Shown piece by piece: positions 33,213 through 41,898 of a stretch of DNA of 58,091 bases. A program made the position numbers and the translations under genes. The first letter of the stretch is position 1. The number at the start of each line of letters is the position of its first letter. The notes under the pieces are model-generated. The model did not search any database. It was not told the DNA's origin and was given only the letters and a program-made list of their open reading frames with translations. This DNA comes from Planctomycetota bacterium (lineage in GTDB: Bacteria > Planctomycetota > UBA1135 > GCA-002686595): NCBI GenBank assembly GCA_016795325.1, contig JAEUHY010000061.1, positions 1 through 58,091 on the forward strand, read 5' to 3'.

Positions 33213-35045
33213 ATGAGCGAGCAGGTTGGCACGAACGAGAACGACGGCGAGCGCGTGTGGCTGCGCGACACGTTCCAGCGCGGAGTGCCGCAGCTGACCC
33301 TGCGCGCGGCGCTCGTCGGCATGTTGCTGGGCGTCGTGATGTGCCTCTCGAACCTGTACGTGTTCCTCAAGACCGGCTGGTCGATGGGCGTCACGATCAC
33401 GGCCGGAATCCTGGCCTTCGCGCTGTTCCGCGCGGCGCAAGGCATCGGCGTCGTGCGCAATCCGCTCGGCGCGCTCGAGAACAACGCACTCACCACCGTT
33501 TCGTCGGGCGCCGGCTACATGACCGGCGGCGGCAACATGGCGGCCTTCGGCGCGCTGCTGATGATCACGCCGATGCGCCCCGACACCATCTCGATGGTGG
33601 CGTGGTTCGCCGTGATCGCCGCGCTCGGCGTGTTCGTCGCGATCCCGATCAAGCGCCAGCTCATCAACCGCGAAGGGCTCTCGTTCCCCACCGGAACCGC
33701 GACGGCCGAGACGCTGAAGACGATCCACGGCGACGCGAGCGGCGACGGCGCGGTCAAGGCGCGCGCGCTCGGTTTCGCGGCGTTGTTCGCGGGCGTGCTC
33801 ACGTGGTTCCGCGCCGCGAAGGCGACGTGGATGCCGTTCAATCTGCCCGGCTCGATCCCGCTGCCGCTCGAGATCGCCGGCCGCAAGGCCGCCGAGTGGT
33901 CGCTCGAGCTCAAGACCGAGGTCGTGCTCGTCGGCGCCGGCGCACTGATGAGCTTCCGCACCGCGTGGTCGCTGCTGCTCGGCAGCTTGCTCACCTACGG
34001 CGTGCTCGCGCCGCGCATGCTCGCGGACGGCGTGATCAGCGACGTCGGCTACAAGGAAATCGTGCGTTGGAGCGTGTGGCCCGGCGCCGCGCTGCTCGTC
34101 GCTTCGGGCCTCACGTCGTTCGCGCTCGACTGGCGCAGCGTCGCGCGCACCTTCGCCGGCATGGGCAAGATGTTCGGCGGCAAACGCGGACAGCCCGCCG
34201 ATCCGATGGATGACGTCGAGTGCCCGGCGTGGTGGTTCCCGGCCGGATTCGTGGTGCTCGCGCCGATCGTGATCGTGCTGATGGGCGCGCTGTTCCAGAT
34301 CCCGTGGGCTGCGTGCCTCGTTGCGATCCCGCTCGCGATCGTGATGGGCTTCATCGCCGCGCGCGTGACGGGCGAAACCGACATCACGCCGACCAAGGCG
34401 CTCGGTCCGGTGACGCAGCTGGTCTACGCGGGCCTCGCGCCCGGCAACGTGCCCGGCAACATCATGAGCGCGAACGTCACGGGCGGCATCGGACTGCACG
34501 CCGCCGACTTGCTCACGACGCTCAAGACCGGTTGGCTGCTCGGCGGCAATCCACGCGCCCAGTTCTGGGGCCAGTTGCTCGGCGTGGTCGTCGGCGCTGT
34601 CGTGATCGTGCCGGCCTTCTACCTGCTGGTGCCCGACGCGAGCGCGCTGGGCGGTGACGAATGGCCGGCGCCGAGTTGTTTGGTGTGGGCGAAGGTCTCC
34701 GAGGCCTTCGCAGGCGGCACGTCATCGCTCGACGCAACGGCGCAGGCCGGCGTCGGCATCGGTCTCGCACTCGGTGTTGCGCTCGCTCTGCTCGAGAAGT
34801 TCGCGCCCAAACGCGCCAAGCCCTTCGTGCCCTCCGCTTCCGGTCTGGGCATCGCGATGGTGGTGCCCGGCGGCAACGGACTCGCGATGTTCCTCGGCGG
34901 TCTGCTCGCCGAACTGCTGCGCCGCGCCAAACCCGTGCTCGCCGAAAAGCTCGTCGTCCCCGTCGCGTCCGGCTTGATCGCGGGCGAGAGCTTGATCGGC
35001 GTCGCCGTGATGCTGCTCAAGGTCGCGGGCGTGCTGGCGATGTGA
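33213..35045 (+). CDS. OPT-family oligopeptide/metal-chelate transporter
   Basis: 610 residues with about 14-16 hydrophobic segments. It begins with a short cytosolic tail, then LTLRAALVGMLLGVVMCLSN. Conserved OPT features include NPLGALENNALTTVSSGAGY and GLSFPTGTATAETLK near the third and fourth membrane segments, and VPSASGLGIAMVVPGGN towards the end. Family members move peptides, siderophores or metal chelates with protons across the inner membrane; the substrate here is unknown. ATG 33213 is used (GTG 33210 adjacent). A degraded copy of its 3' end and hairpin lies 3 kb downstream at about 38011-38155. Confidence 0.9.
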   Translation: MSEQVGTNENDGERVWLRDTFQRGVPQLTLRAALVGMLLGVVMCLSNLYVFLKTGWSMGVTITAGILAFALFRAAQGIGVVRNPLGALENNALTTVSSGAGYMTGGGNMAAFGALLMITPMRPDTISMVAWFAVIAALGVFVAIPIKRQLINREGLSFPTGTATAETLKTIHGDASGDGAVKARALGFAALFAGVLTWFRAAKATWMPFNLPGSIPLPLEIAGRKAAEWSLELKTEVVLVGAGALMSFRTAWSLLLGSLLTYGVLAPRMLADGVISDVGYKEIVRWSVWPGAALLVASGLTSFALDWRSVARTFAGMGKMFGGKRGQPADPMDDVECPAWWFPAGFVVLAPIVIVLMGALFQIPWAACLVAIPLAIVMGFIAARVTGETDITPTKALGPVTQLVYAGLAPGNVPGNIMSANVTGGIGLHAADLLTTLKTGWLLGGNPRAQFWGQLLGVVVGAVVIVPAFYLLVPDASALGGDEWPAPSCLVWAKVSEAFAGGTSSLDATAQAGVGIGLALGVALALLEKFAPKRAKPFVPSASGLGIAMVVPGGNGLAMFLGGLLAELLRRAKPVLAEKLVVPVASGLIAGESLIGVAVMLLKVAGVLAM

Positions 35046-35060
35046 GCGCGTTCGACGCGC
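35046..35060. terminator. Short hairpin between OPT gene and pirin
   Basis: GCGCGT, loop TCG, ACGCGC starting at the first base after the OPT stop; it ends 15 bases before the convergent pirin stop. The same hairpin is kept in the decayed OPT copy (38137-38151). No T-run. Confidence 0.35.
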
Positions 35061-35075
35061 CGCAAGAACCGCGAG

Positions 35076-35885
35076 CTAGCGCGTCCACGCGACGCTCGAT
35101 GGCGCCAGCCGGCCCATCGCGCCTGCCGCGTAGTTGGCGCGGGCCTCGGCGAGCCGCTCGCGCCGGAACATGCAGAACGGCCCGCTGAACTCCGGCTGGG
35201 TCGGCATCGCTTCGCTCCAGGCGACCAACGCGCACAGATCCGCGCCGCGGACGTGAATTCGGCGAGGAGCGAGAGCGAGCGCGACGCCGGCTTCCACGGC
35301 GACGCCGTCGAGCTCGCCACGGCCGCGCAACACGAACAGGAACGCGTCGACGCCGCTGGGCGCGTCGAACGCGAACTCACCACCCACGTCGGCGTGGAGC
35401 AGCGTCGTGCCCGCGTGGGGCGGGATCGAGCTGCGGACGCCAGCGAACTCGCCGGCAAGCACGCGCACACGCGCCCCGCCGAGCTCCACGCGCGGAACCT
35501 CGTCCGGCGCGACGTGGAACGCGCGCGGCGCACTCAGCTCCTGCGCCTCGGGCAGCTTCACGAACATCTGCAGTCCTTCGCACACTTCGCCGGGCTGCGC
35601 GGGAATCTCCTCGTGCAGCATGCCCGCTCCAGCGTGCGTCCAGTGCAGCGCGCCCGGTGCGATCAGCGAGCTGTCGCCGCGGCTGTCGCGGTTGCGGAAC
35701 CCGCCCGCGGACCACGGCATCATCCAGGTCACCGCCGAGAATCCGGCATGGGGATGCGGAGGAAACGTCGGCTGCGACATGTGGAAGTGATCCACGTTGA
35801 GGACGTGGCCCATGGCCAGCGCCCCGGGTCGCAGACTGCGGACGGTGAAGGCCGAGGTCACGCGCTGCTGCGTCAATCGTTGCAT
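35076..35885 (-). CDS. Pirin-family protein
   Basis: 269 residues of the bicupin pirin family. The metal-binding N-terminal cupin shows HPHAGFSAVTWM and, further on, LHWTHAGAGMLHEE, with the usual three His plus Glu ligands. GLQMFVKLP follows, then the second cupin. Pirins bind Fe(II) and act as redox-sensitive cofactors or quercetin 2,3-dioxygenases. It lies beside a LysR regulator and an alpha/beta-hydrolase, which may form one functional group acting on a small organic compound; this is inference. It converges on the OPT gene. Confidence 0.9.
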   Translation of the reverse strand: MQRLTQQRVTSAFTVRSLRPGALAMGHVLNVDHFHMSQPTFPPHPHAGFSAVTWMMPWSAGGFRNRDSRGDSSLIAPGALHWTHAGAGMLHEEIPAQPGEVCEGLQMFVKLPEAQELSAPRAFHVAPDEVPRVELGGARVRVLAGEFAGVRSSIPPHAGTTLLHADVGGEFAFDAPSGVDAFLFVLRGRGELDGVAVEAGVALALAPRRIHVRGADLCALVAWSEAMPTQPEFSGPFCMFRRERLAEARANYAAGAMGRLAPSSVAWTR

Positions 35886-36063
35886 GTCGGCTCCTCGCCG
35901 TAGCTCACTCGCTGTTGCCTCGCTCGTCGGTTGTGCGGCGCCAGCGAAGCGGAGCGCCGTGACGAGCGCCGGAAGCTAGTTCGAGCTCCGCACGTTCGAC
36001 AAGAACGCATTGCTGGCACGCGCGTTCCGCCAGCGCAACGCGACGCATCAACGCGCCCGCGCC

Positions 36064-36948
36064 TCAGGTGTTCGTGCGCAGTCGCGCGGCGGCGAAGTCG
36101 GCGAGATCCGCCGCGGCCGGGTGGTTCGCGCGCAGCGAACGCGCCAGTCCGACGGCGTGTCGGTCGGCGTGCCAGCCTGGCAACACCTCGACCAGCTCGC
36201 CGGCGCGCACCAGCGGCTCGGCCAGGCACGACGCGATGCGCAGGATCCCCAGCCCCGCGCGTGCGGCATCGAGGAGCAGATCCGTGTCGTTGCCGACCAG
36301 ACGAGGCGACGCGAGCAGGACCGAAGCCTCGCCGTGCGCGGAGCTCAACTGGATCCTGTTGCGACTGCCCGGCGAGCAGCTCTCGGTGATGATCGGCCAG
36401 GCCTCGAGCTCCGCGGGCGCCTTGGGCGGGCCGGACTTGGTGAAGAGCGCGGGAGCGCCGTACAGGCGAGCCTCGACCGATCCGAGCGACCAACTCTCGA
36501 AGTCGCGGCCGGCGTTCGTCCCGACCAGGAACACCAAGTCGATCTGGGCTGGATCGGGCAGCTCGAAGCGCGTTCCCAGGCGCACGTCCAAGGTCGCACC
36601 GGGCCGCGCAGCCAAGTAAGCCGCGAAGATCGGGCTCAGCAAACCGCGCCCCAGGAGCAAAGGCGCCTGGACGCGGAGCGGACGCGCGCTCGACACTTCG
36701 TCGGGCGCATCCAGGGACGAGTTCAGGACGCGCACCGCATCCCGCGTGGCCTGGAACAGCCGGCGCCCGACCGTGGTGAGTTCGAGCCCGTCGCTGCGCC
36801 GCACGAACAACGCGGCGCCGACGCTCCGCTCGAGGCGCGAGACGTGCCGACTGACCGTCGACTTCGGCAACTCGAGGCGCGCGGCGGCCTGGGAGATGCG
36901 CGCCGTTTCGGCGACGGCGACGAACGTCTTCAGCAGGTTGAGGTCCAC
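36064..36948 (-). CDS. LysR-family transcriptional regulator
   Basis: 294 residues if translation starts at the GTG at 36948 (VDLNLLKTFVAVAE), the canonical LysR beginning. An ATG at 37014 is in frame but would add an odd 22-residue tail and leave only 14 bp to the divergent gene. Winged helix-turn-helix: SQAAARLELPKSTVSRHVSRLERSVGAALFVR. The C-terminal part is a periplasmic-binding-type effector domain (AARPGATLDVRLG, GLGILRIASCLAEPLVRAGEL). It is divergent from the alpha/beta-hydrolase at 37029, which it probably controls through the shared 80-bp spacer. Confidence 0.9.
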   Translation of the reverse strand: MDLNLLKTFVAVAETARISQAAARLELPKSTVSRHVSRLERSVGAALFVRRSDGLELTTVGRRLFQATRDAVRVLNSSLDAPDEVSSARPLRVQAPLLLGRGLLSPIFAAYLAARPGATLDVRLGTRFELPDPAQIDLVFLVGTNAGRDFESWSLGSVEARLYGAPALFTKSGPPKAPAELEAWPIITESCSPGSRNRIQLSSAHGEASVLLASPRLVGNDTDLLLDAARAGLGILRIASCLAEPLVRAGELVEVLPGWHADRHAVGLARSLRANHPAAADLADFAAARLRTNT

Positions 36949-36995
36949 GCGAGGCGTTCCACGGACGGAACGATAGGTGCATTCTTGCTGTCTTG

Positions 36996-37009
36996 TTGCG
37001 TTGAAGCAA
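36996..37009. promoter_or_regulatory. Candidate LysR binding site (T-N11-A)
   Basis: TTGC-GTTGAA-GCAA is a 4-bp-arm dyad with T-N11-A spacing, the standard LysR-type box. It lies in the 80-bp spacer between the regulator and the divergent hydrolase gene, 19 bp before the hydrolase start. Confidence 0.5.
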
Positions 37010-37028
37010 CCCACCTAGCTTCGCGCGC

Positions 37029-37904
37029 ATGAGCCAATCCCCGCCGCGCGTCCAACGTGTCTCGACCCAAGGCATCACCTACTCCGTCACCACCGCCGGC
37101 GACCCGACACAGCCCTGCGTGGTGCTGCTCCACGGTTGGCTCGGGACCTCGCACTCCTGGCGCAAGGTCGTGCCGCTGCTCGCGCCGACCCACTTCGTCG
37201 TCGTTCCCGACATGCGCGGACACGGCGCCACGGACAAGCCCGAGGCGGGCTACGACGGCGCCTCGCTCGCCGCGGACATCCGCGGCGTGCTCGACGCGCT
37301 CGGCGTGCAGCGCGCCCACATCGTGGGGCACGACATGGGCGCACTCGTGGCGCTGGTGTTCGCGGGCACGTTCCCCGAGCGCACGCGTTCGCTGACCTAC
37401 CTCGACGAGCCGCTCGTCGGCTTCAACCTCGACCGCTTCACCGTGTACCGCGAGGAGACGCACGGCGGGTACTGGCACTTCGGCTTCAACAGCGCGCCCG
37501 GACTGGCGGAGTTGTTGCTCGCCGGACGCGAGCAGGAGTTCGTCGACTACCTCGTCCCGCTGATGCACTCGCCCAATCCGCAGGCCGTGACGGCCGCGGA
37601 CCGCCGTGTGTACGCCGACAGCTTGCGTGCGCCGGGCGGCATCCGCGGAAGCGTCGGCTGGTACCGCGCGAGCTTCGAGACCGCGCGACAGATCCGCGCG
37701 ATCGGCCAAGCCGGCCTGCGCGCGCCGCTCATGGCCTGGGGTGGGCAGTACGGCGTGCCGCAGACCTGCGAGCAGTTCGGCGAGATGGGCGTGCGCGCGC
37801 GCGGCGGCACGCTGGAAGGCGTCGGGCACCTGATTCCCGAGGAGGCGCCGGAGCGCTTGGTGCGCGAAATGAGCGCGTTTTTCGCGCAGGTTTCGCCGTC
37901 TTGA
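37029..37904 (+). CDS. Alpha/beta-hydrolase, epoxide hydrolase/haloalkane dehalogenase type
   Basis: 291 residues. HGWLGTSHSW carries the oxyanion-hole segment; VVPDMRGHGATDKP and the nucleophile elbow GHDMGA (Asp nucleophile instead of Ser) place it with epoxide hydrolases and haloacetate/haloalkane dehalogenases. The C-terminal GVGHLIPEEAPE supplies the catalytic His. A cap domain lies between (about 135-215). Expected in the cytosol. Substrate unknown. Divergent from the LysR gene, with an operator-like dyad in between. Confidence 0.82.
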   Translation: MSQSPPRVQRVSTQGITYSVTTAGDPTQPCVVLLHGWLGTSHSWRKVVPLLAPTHFVVVPDMRGHGATDKPEAGYDGASLAADIRGVLDALGVQRAHIVGHDMGALVALVFAGTFPERTRSLTYLDEPLVGFNLDRFTVYREETHGGYWHFGFNSAPGLAELLLAGREQEFVDYLVPLMHSPNPQAVTAADRRVYADSLRAPGGIRGSVGWYRASFETARQIRAIGQAGLRAPLMAWGGQYGVPQTCEQFGEMGVRARGGTLEGVGHLIPEEAPERLVREMSAFFAQVSPS

Positions 37905-38010
37905 GGCCAGGGCGTCCGCGGACGGCGCTGCGGCCCAGCATCCTCAGCGCCGCGTGCGGATTGCGGCACGACGCACAAGTGTGGACGCGGCATCGATCGC
38001 GTTCGGCTGA

Positions 38011-38155
38011 CGACTCGCCGAGGTGCTTCGCTGCGTCGAAGCGCTGCTCTCCGAAACGCTCGTCGTCCATTCCACGCCGAGCTGGATCGGCGTCGCCGTG
38101 AAGCTGCTCAAAGTTGCGGGCGTGCTGGCGCTGCGAGCGCGCTCGACGCGCGCCA
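38011..38155 (+). pseudogene. Decayed copy of the 3' end of the OPT transporter gene
   Basis: Translated on the plus strand this stretch gives LSETLVV, then SWIGVAVKLLKVAGVLAL, close to the OPT C-terminus LAEKLVV, SLIGVAVMLLKVAGVLAM (34930-35042). DNA similarity continues past the stop codon (TGA changed to CGA) into the downstream hairpin. About 12 bp are missing within. It overlaps the 3' end of the minus-strand MFS gene, whose last ~13 residues are read from its antisense strand. Confidence 0.75.
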
Positions 38156-39382
38156 CAAGTGCAGCGCGCCCCAGGCGTAGCTCACTCCCACCAGTGCGAG
38201 CGCGGTGCGGATCGACGCGGCGCCGTGCGTCGGCGCGAAGTGTTCGCTGAGCTCGCCGGTCAGCCACGGGCCGACCCCAAGTCCGATCAGGTTGATCGCG
38301 AACAGGAGCGCCGCGCTCGAGCGTGCGCGCAGGTGCGGCGGCGCGAGCGATTGCCCCACCGCGAAGACGGGCCCGAGGTACATCGCGCCGAGCAGCGGGC
38401 CGGCGAGGTTGGCGAGGAGCGCGAGTTTGGCGCTGGGTGCGAACAGGAACGCGTAGAGGAACGGGATCGAGGCGAGCGTGGCGAGTGCGCCGACGCGCAG
38501 CCGCCAACGTTCGTCGCGCGCCGCGAGGCGATCGGCGAGCAGCCCGCCGAGCAGCGCGCCGCAGAAGCCGCCGACGCCATTGGTGAGGCCGAGCCACGCG
38601 CCGCTCTCGCGCGTCGAGAGCCCGTGGACGCGCTCGAGGTAGGCCGCGCTCCAACTGATCAGCGCGTAGCCGGCGATCGACTTGATCGAGGCGCCGAGCG
38701 CCATCTCGCGCCAGGCGCGCGAACGGCCGAGCTCCGCGAAAGCCGCGAAAAAGCCGCGTTCGTCGCCCGGCGGTGCGACGCGTTCGAAGCGGCCGCGGCC
38801 GGGGTCGCGCGCGAGCACGAGCAAGGCGAGCGCGAGCACGAGTCCTGGCGCGCCGAGCGCGACGAGCGTTCCGCGCCAACCCAGCCGCGCGGACAGATCG
38901 CCGCCGAACAGGAACGCGAGCGTGATGCCGACGTAGATGCCACTGGAGTACACGGCGATCGCGCTCGCGCGGCGGCGCGGCGCAAAAGCGTCGGCGAGCA
39001 GCGAGTGCGCTGCCGGACTGCACACCGCTTCACCCAGGCCGACGCCGATGCGCGTGAGAGCGAGCTGCGCGAAGTTCGCGGCCGCGCCGGCGAGCATCGT
39101 CATCGCGCTCCACAGCGCGAGCCCGCCCGCGAGCCAGGCCAAACGCGGTCCGCGATCGAGCCAGCGCGCGACGACGAGCCCGGCGCCGGTGTAGGCGAGC
39201 GTGAAGCTCACGCCGAGCAGCAGCCCCATGCGCGCGTCGCCGACGCCCAGCTCGCGCTGGATCGGCTGCACGAGGATCGCCAGCGCCTGGCGATCGAGGA
39301 AATTGAGCACGTAAGCCGCGGTCAGGAGCGCCAGCAACACCTTGGCGCGCGGCGCGTCCGCGGCTCGTTCGGGCTCGTTCAA
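38108..39382 (-). CDS. MFS transporter, Spinster-like
   Basis: 424 residues, 12 predicted membrane segments. LNFLDRQALAILVQPIQREL and ARMGLLLGVSFTLAYTGAGLVVARWLDR are the first-helix and loop 2-3 signatures of the Spinster/hexuronate-type MFS group. No ATG is present before the first helix; the likely start is TTG 39382, whose TTGA overlaps the stop of the enoyl-CoA hydratase gene by 4 nt, so the two are probably coupled. The C-terminal end (ALAAPARPQL) is encoded antisense to the decayed OPT fragment and is unlikely to be ancestral. Substrate unknown, possibly an organic acid. Confidence 0.8.
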   Translation of the reverse strand: MNEPERAADAPRAKVLLALLTAAYVLNFLDRQALAILVQPIQRELGVGDARMGLLLGVSFTLAYTGAGLVVARWLDRGPRLAWLAGGLALWSAMTMLAGAAANFAQLALTRIGVGLGEAVCSPAAHSLLADAFAPRRRASAIAVYSSGIYVGITLAFLFGGDLSARLGWRGTLVALGAPGLVLALALLVLARDPGRGRFERVAPPGDERGFFAAFAELGRSRAWREMALGASIKSIAGYALISWSAAYLERVHGLSTRESGAWLGLTNGVGGFCGALLGGLLADRLAARDERWRLRVGALATLASIPFLYAFLFAPSAKLALLANLAGPLLGAMYLGPVFAVGQSLAPPHLRARSSAALLFAINLIGLGVGPWLTGELSEHFAPTHGAASIRTALALVGVSYAWGALHLWRASSALAAPARPQL

Positions 39383-40137
39383 CCCTTCTTGCCGACCGCG
39401 TCCATCGCGCGGCGGATGCGCTCGAGCGTGTCGGGGTTGGTCCACTGCAGACGCACCAACGCGTCGTGCGAAGCTTGGTGGCGCTTCCAGTTCTCGAGGC
39501 TGTCGAGCCGCAGCTGGCGCTTGGTCAGCGCGAACGCCGTCGCCGATTGCCCGGCGAGTTTGCCCGCGACGGCGAGCGCGCGCTCGCGCAGCTTGTCGGG
39601 CGCAACAGCTTCGTCGATCAGTCCGCGCGCGAGCGCCTGGTCGGCGTCGTAGGTCTGGCCGAGGTAGAGCAGCTCTTGCAGGTGCTCGACCGGTGTCGAG
39701 AGGCGCACGATCTCGAGCGCGAGCCAGGGGAACGCGACGCCGACGCTGAGCTCGGGCACGCCCATGCGGCCCTTGCCCTGCGCCATGACGCGGTAGTCCG
39801 CGGCGCACGCGAGCACGCAGCCGCCGGCGATCGCGTGGCCGTTGAGGGCGGCGACGACCGGCTTGGGGCAGCGGAACACGGCCGCGAAGGCGCGGTCCAT
39901 GGCGCCGAGGAATTCCTCGGTGTACTTCGGCCCGCCGTCGAGCACGCGCTTCAAGTCGACGCCCGCCGAGAAGCTCGAGCCGCGCGCGGTCAGCACCAGC
40001 GCATCGGTGTCGTCCCACTCCGCCGCGGACTCGAACTCGCGCTCGAGCTCCGCGCACAGCTCGAGATCGAGCGCCTGCACCTTGCCGTGCTCGAGTTCGA
40101 GCACGCTCACCCGGCCCTGTCGTTCGCGATGGATCAT
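39379..40137 (-). CDS. Enoyl-CoA hydratase/isomerase family protein
   Basis: 252 residues of the crotonase fold. SSFSAGVDLKRVLDGG forms the first oxyanion-hole segment and NGHAIAGGCVLACAADYRVM the second. The position of the first catalytic Glu in true hydratases falls at about ELSVGVAFP, where Glu is not clearly present, so isomerase or another crotonase reaction is possible. Upstream of and overlapping the MFS gene by 4 nt, suggesting a small catabolic operon. Start ATG 40137. Confidence 0.85.
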   Translation of the reverse strand: MIHRERQGRVSVLELEHGKVQALDLELCAELEREFESAAEWDDTDALVLTARGSSFSAGVDLKRVLDGGPKYTEEFLGAMDRAFAAVFRCPKPVVAALNGHAIAGGCVLACAADYRVMAQGKGRMGVPELSVGVAFPWLALEIVRLSTPVEHLQELLYLGQTYDADQALARGLIDEAVAPDKLRERALAVAGKLAGQSATAFALTKRQLRLDSLENWKRHQASHDALVRLQWTNPDTLERIRRAMDAVGKKG

Positions 40138-40184
40138 GCGCGCCAGTATCCCATCCGGCGCGCGCAGCGGTCCACCCCGCGCGG

Positions 40185-41351
40185 CTACTTCAGCCCGCGT
40201 GCTTCGCGCAGCGCGTTGAGCGCGGCGTCGCAGGCCTTCTGCGCCTTGTCGCCGCCTTCATTGCAGGTCGCGAGCAGCGCCACGCCCTTCTCGGGCGCGA
40301 TCCACACGGTGCAGAACCACATCGTGTTCGAGCCCGAGTGGGCGAGCATGTCGCCGCCCGCCCACGGCTTCGAAGTGCGGCCCCAGCCCATCGCGTAGGT
40401 CTGGAGGTTGGGGCACTCGTGCATGCGCTCGAACACGCCGGCCGGGAGGATGCCGGACTTCTCGCTCGCGCCGCGCAGGTGCGCCTGCGCGAACTTGCCC
40501 CAGTCGGCGAGCGAGGCGTGCACCGTGCCCGCCGGCCCGATGGCGCGCGGGTTGTCGGCGCCCGGCCCGGGCTTGCGCGGCTTGGGGCTGTGGCCGCGCG
40601 GCTGATCGATCACGTCCGCGCTGCCCGGCGGCCCGAACCCCGCGCTCGTCATGCCCAGCGGCTCGAACAGCTCGCTGCGCATCAGCTCCTCCCAACTCTT
40701 GCCGGTCTTCGCCTCGAGCATCGCGCCCGCGATCACGAAGCCTTGGTTGGAGTACTCGAACTTCGTGCTCGGCTCATTGGCGGGCTCGAGTTTGAGCAGC
40801 TCTTCGACGAACCAGCGCCGCGCGAGCAGCGGCTCCTTGTCGCGCCCCCACAACTCGATCCACAGCGCCTGCGGCGGATTGCCCGGCGCTCCCGCGCGGT
40901 TCTGCAGGAACCACTCGAGCTGCGCGCCGCGGTACTTCTCGTGCACCGAGTCCTTCAGCTCGGGAAACGCCTGCTCGACGGTGGTGCTCCACTCGATCTT
41001 GCGCCCCTGCACTAGCCGCGCCGCGAGCGTCGCCGTCATGGCCTTGGTGCACGAACCCAGGTGCCAGCGATCGTCGACCTCGACGGCGACGTCCTTGCCG
41101 CGCTCGCGCACTCCGCTCACGCCCACGGCGACGAGTCCCTTCTCGACATCGATCAACGCGACGCCGAGCGCGGGCACGTCGTGCTCCTTCACCAGCGGCG
41201 CGAGCAGCGCGTCGACGCGCTCGACGCTCGCTTCCGCCGGCGCAGCCTTGGCCGGCGCCGCGGGCGACTGCGCCTCGACGCGGGCGGCCATGCAACCGAG
41301 CAACAACGCGGCCCAGGCCGCACCGACGCAACGCACTGTGAGGTTCGACAT
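40185..41351 (-). CDS. Serine hydrolase of the class C beta-lactamase family
   Basis: 388 residues. The N-terminus (MSNLTVRCVGAAWAALLLGC) reads as a lipoprotein signal with lipobox LLGC at 17-20. Active-site motifs: SxxK as S100-CTK103 in HLGSCTKAMTA, the YSN tyrosine Y201, and HSGSNTMW as the third (KTG-equivalent HxG) motif. The family covers beta-lactamases, D-aminopeptidases and esterases; nothing marks this one as a true beta-lactamase. Start at ATG 41351 from the signal peptide; the frame extends upstream without protein character. Confidence 0.85.
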   Translation of the reverse strand: MSNLTVRCVGAAWAALLLGCMAARVEAQSPAAPAKAAPAEASVERVDALLAPLVKEHDVPALGVALIDVEKGLVAVGVSGVRERGKDVAVEVDDRWHLGSCTKAMTATLAARLVQGRKIEWSTTVEQAFPELKDSVHEKYRGAQLEWFLQNRAGAPGNPPQALWIELWGRDKEPLLARRWFVEELLKLEPANEPSTKFEYSNQGFVIAGAMLEAKTGKSWEELMRSELFEPLGMTSAGFGPPGSADVIDQPRGHSPKPRKPGPGADNPRAIGPAGTVHASLADWGKFAQAHLRGASEKSGILPAGVFERMHECPNLQTYAMGWGRTSKPWAGGDMLAHSGSNTMWFCTVWIAPEKGVALLATCNEGGDKAQKACDAALNALREARGLK

Positions 41352-41507
41352 GTTCCGTCTCCGCGGCGAGTTCAGGCCATTCCGTCCGTTCGCCAACTCG
41401 CGCAGCAGCAGCGTACTCAGGCCGTCGACGCTGAGCACGTGGACAGCGCGGCCGGGCGCGGCGGGCTCGTAGCCGTTGCGGCGCTCGCCAAACCGCTACG
41501 CGCGAGT

Positions 41508-41570
41508 TCAGCCGCCCAACCCTTGGCGCAGTTGGTTCGCGAGCACAGCTGGATCGAAGCGTGTGGGCGG
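41508..41570 (-). pseudogene. Decayed copy of the glutaredoxin-like gene 3' end
   Basis: About 61 bases match 42292-42353, the stop codon and last ~20 codons of the glutaredoxin-like gene, with about 8 differences by eye. The similarity starts exactly at the stop codon (TCA on the plus strand) and is lost further upstream of the gene end. A second example of a 3'-end-only gene copy in this part of the window. Confidence 0.7.
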
Positions 41571-41898
41571 AGTCGATGCTCGCGGTGGCGACAAATAGGT
41601 CGGCTTTTGCAACGAGCGCACGCGCTCGCGGGTCGATGCGACCTGGCGCGCAGGATGTCCTTTCCGACCGCGATCCACGTCGCTAGCTCTGTGCGCGTCG
41701 TGAAGCTGGGGCCGCGATCAGAACTAGTCGTCGCGCAGTTCGGCCTTTGTGGCTCGCGGGAAGCTTGGGACGAAGCGAAGCGCGTCAATCAGACGCCCAT
41801 CGCACCCCGGGCCTTGTCGTTCCACGCAAGCCGCGCTCGGACTTGGCCAACCACCGCTGGGGCGAGCACGGGAGCGATCCGAGGTTCGTCTTCCTCCG

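Noticed and set aside
40185..41351. Antibiotic-resistance beta-lactamase call
   Set aside because: SxxK, YxN and HxG motifs define the broad class C serine hydrolase family; nothing in the sequence supports beta-lactam specificity.
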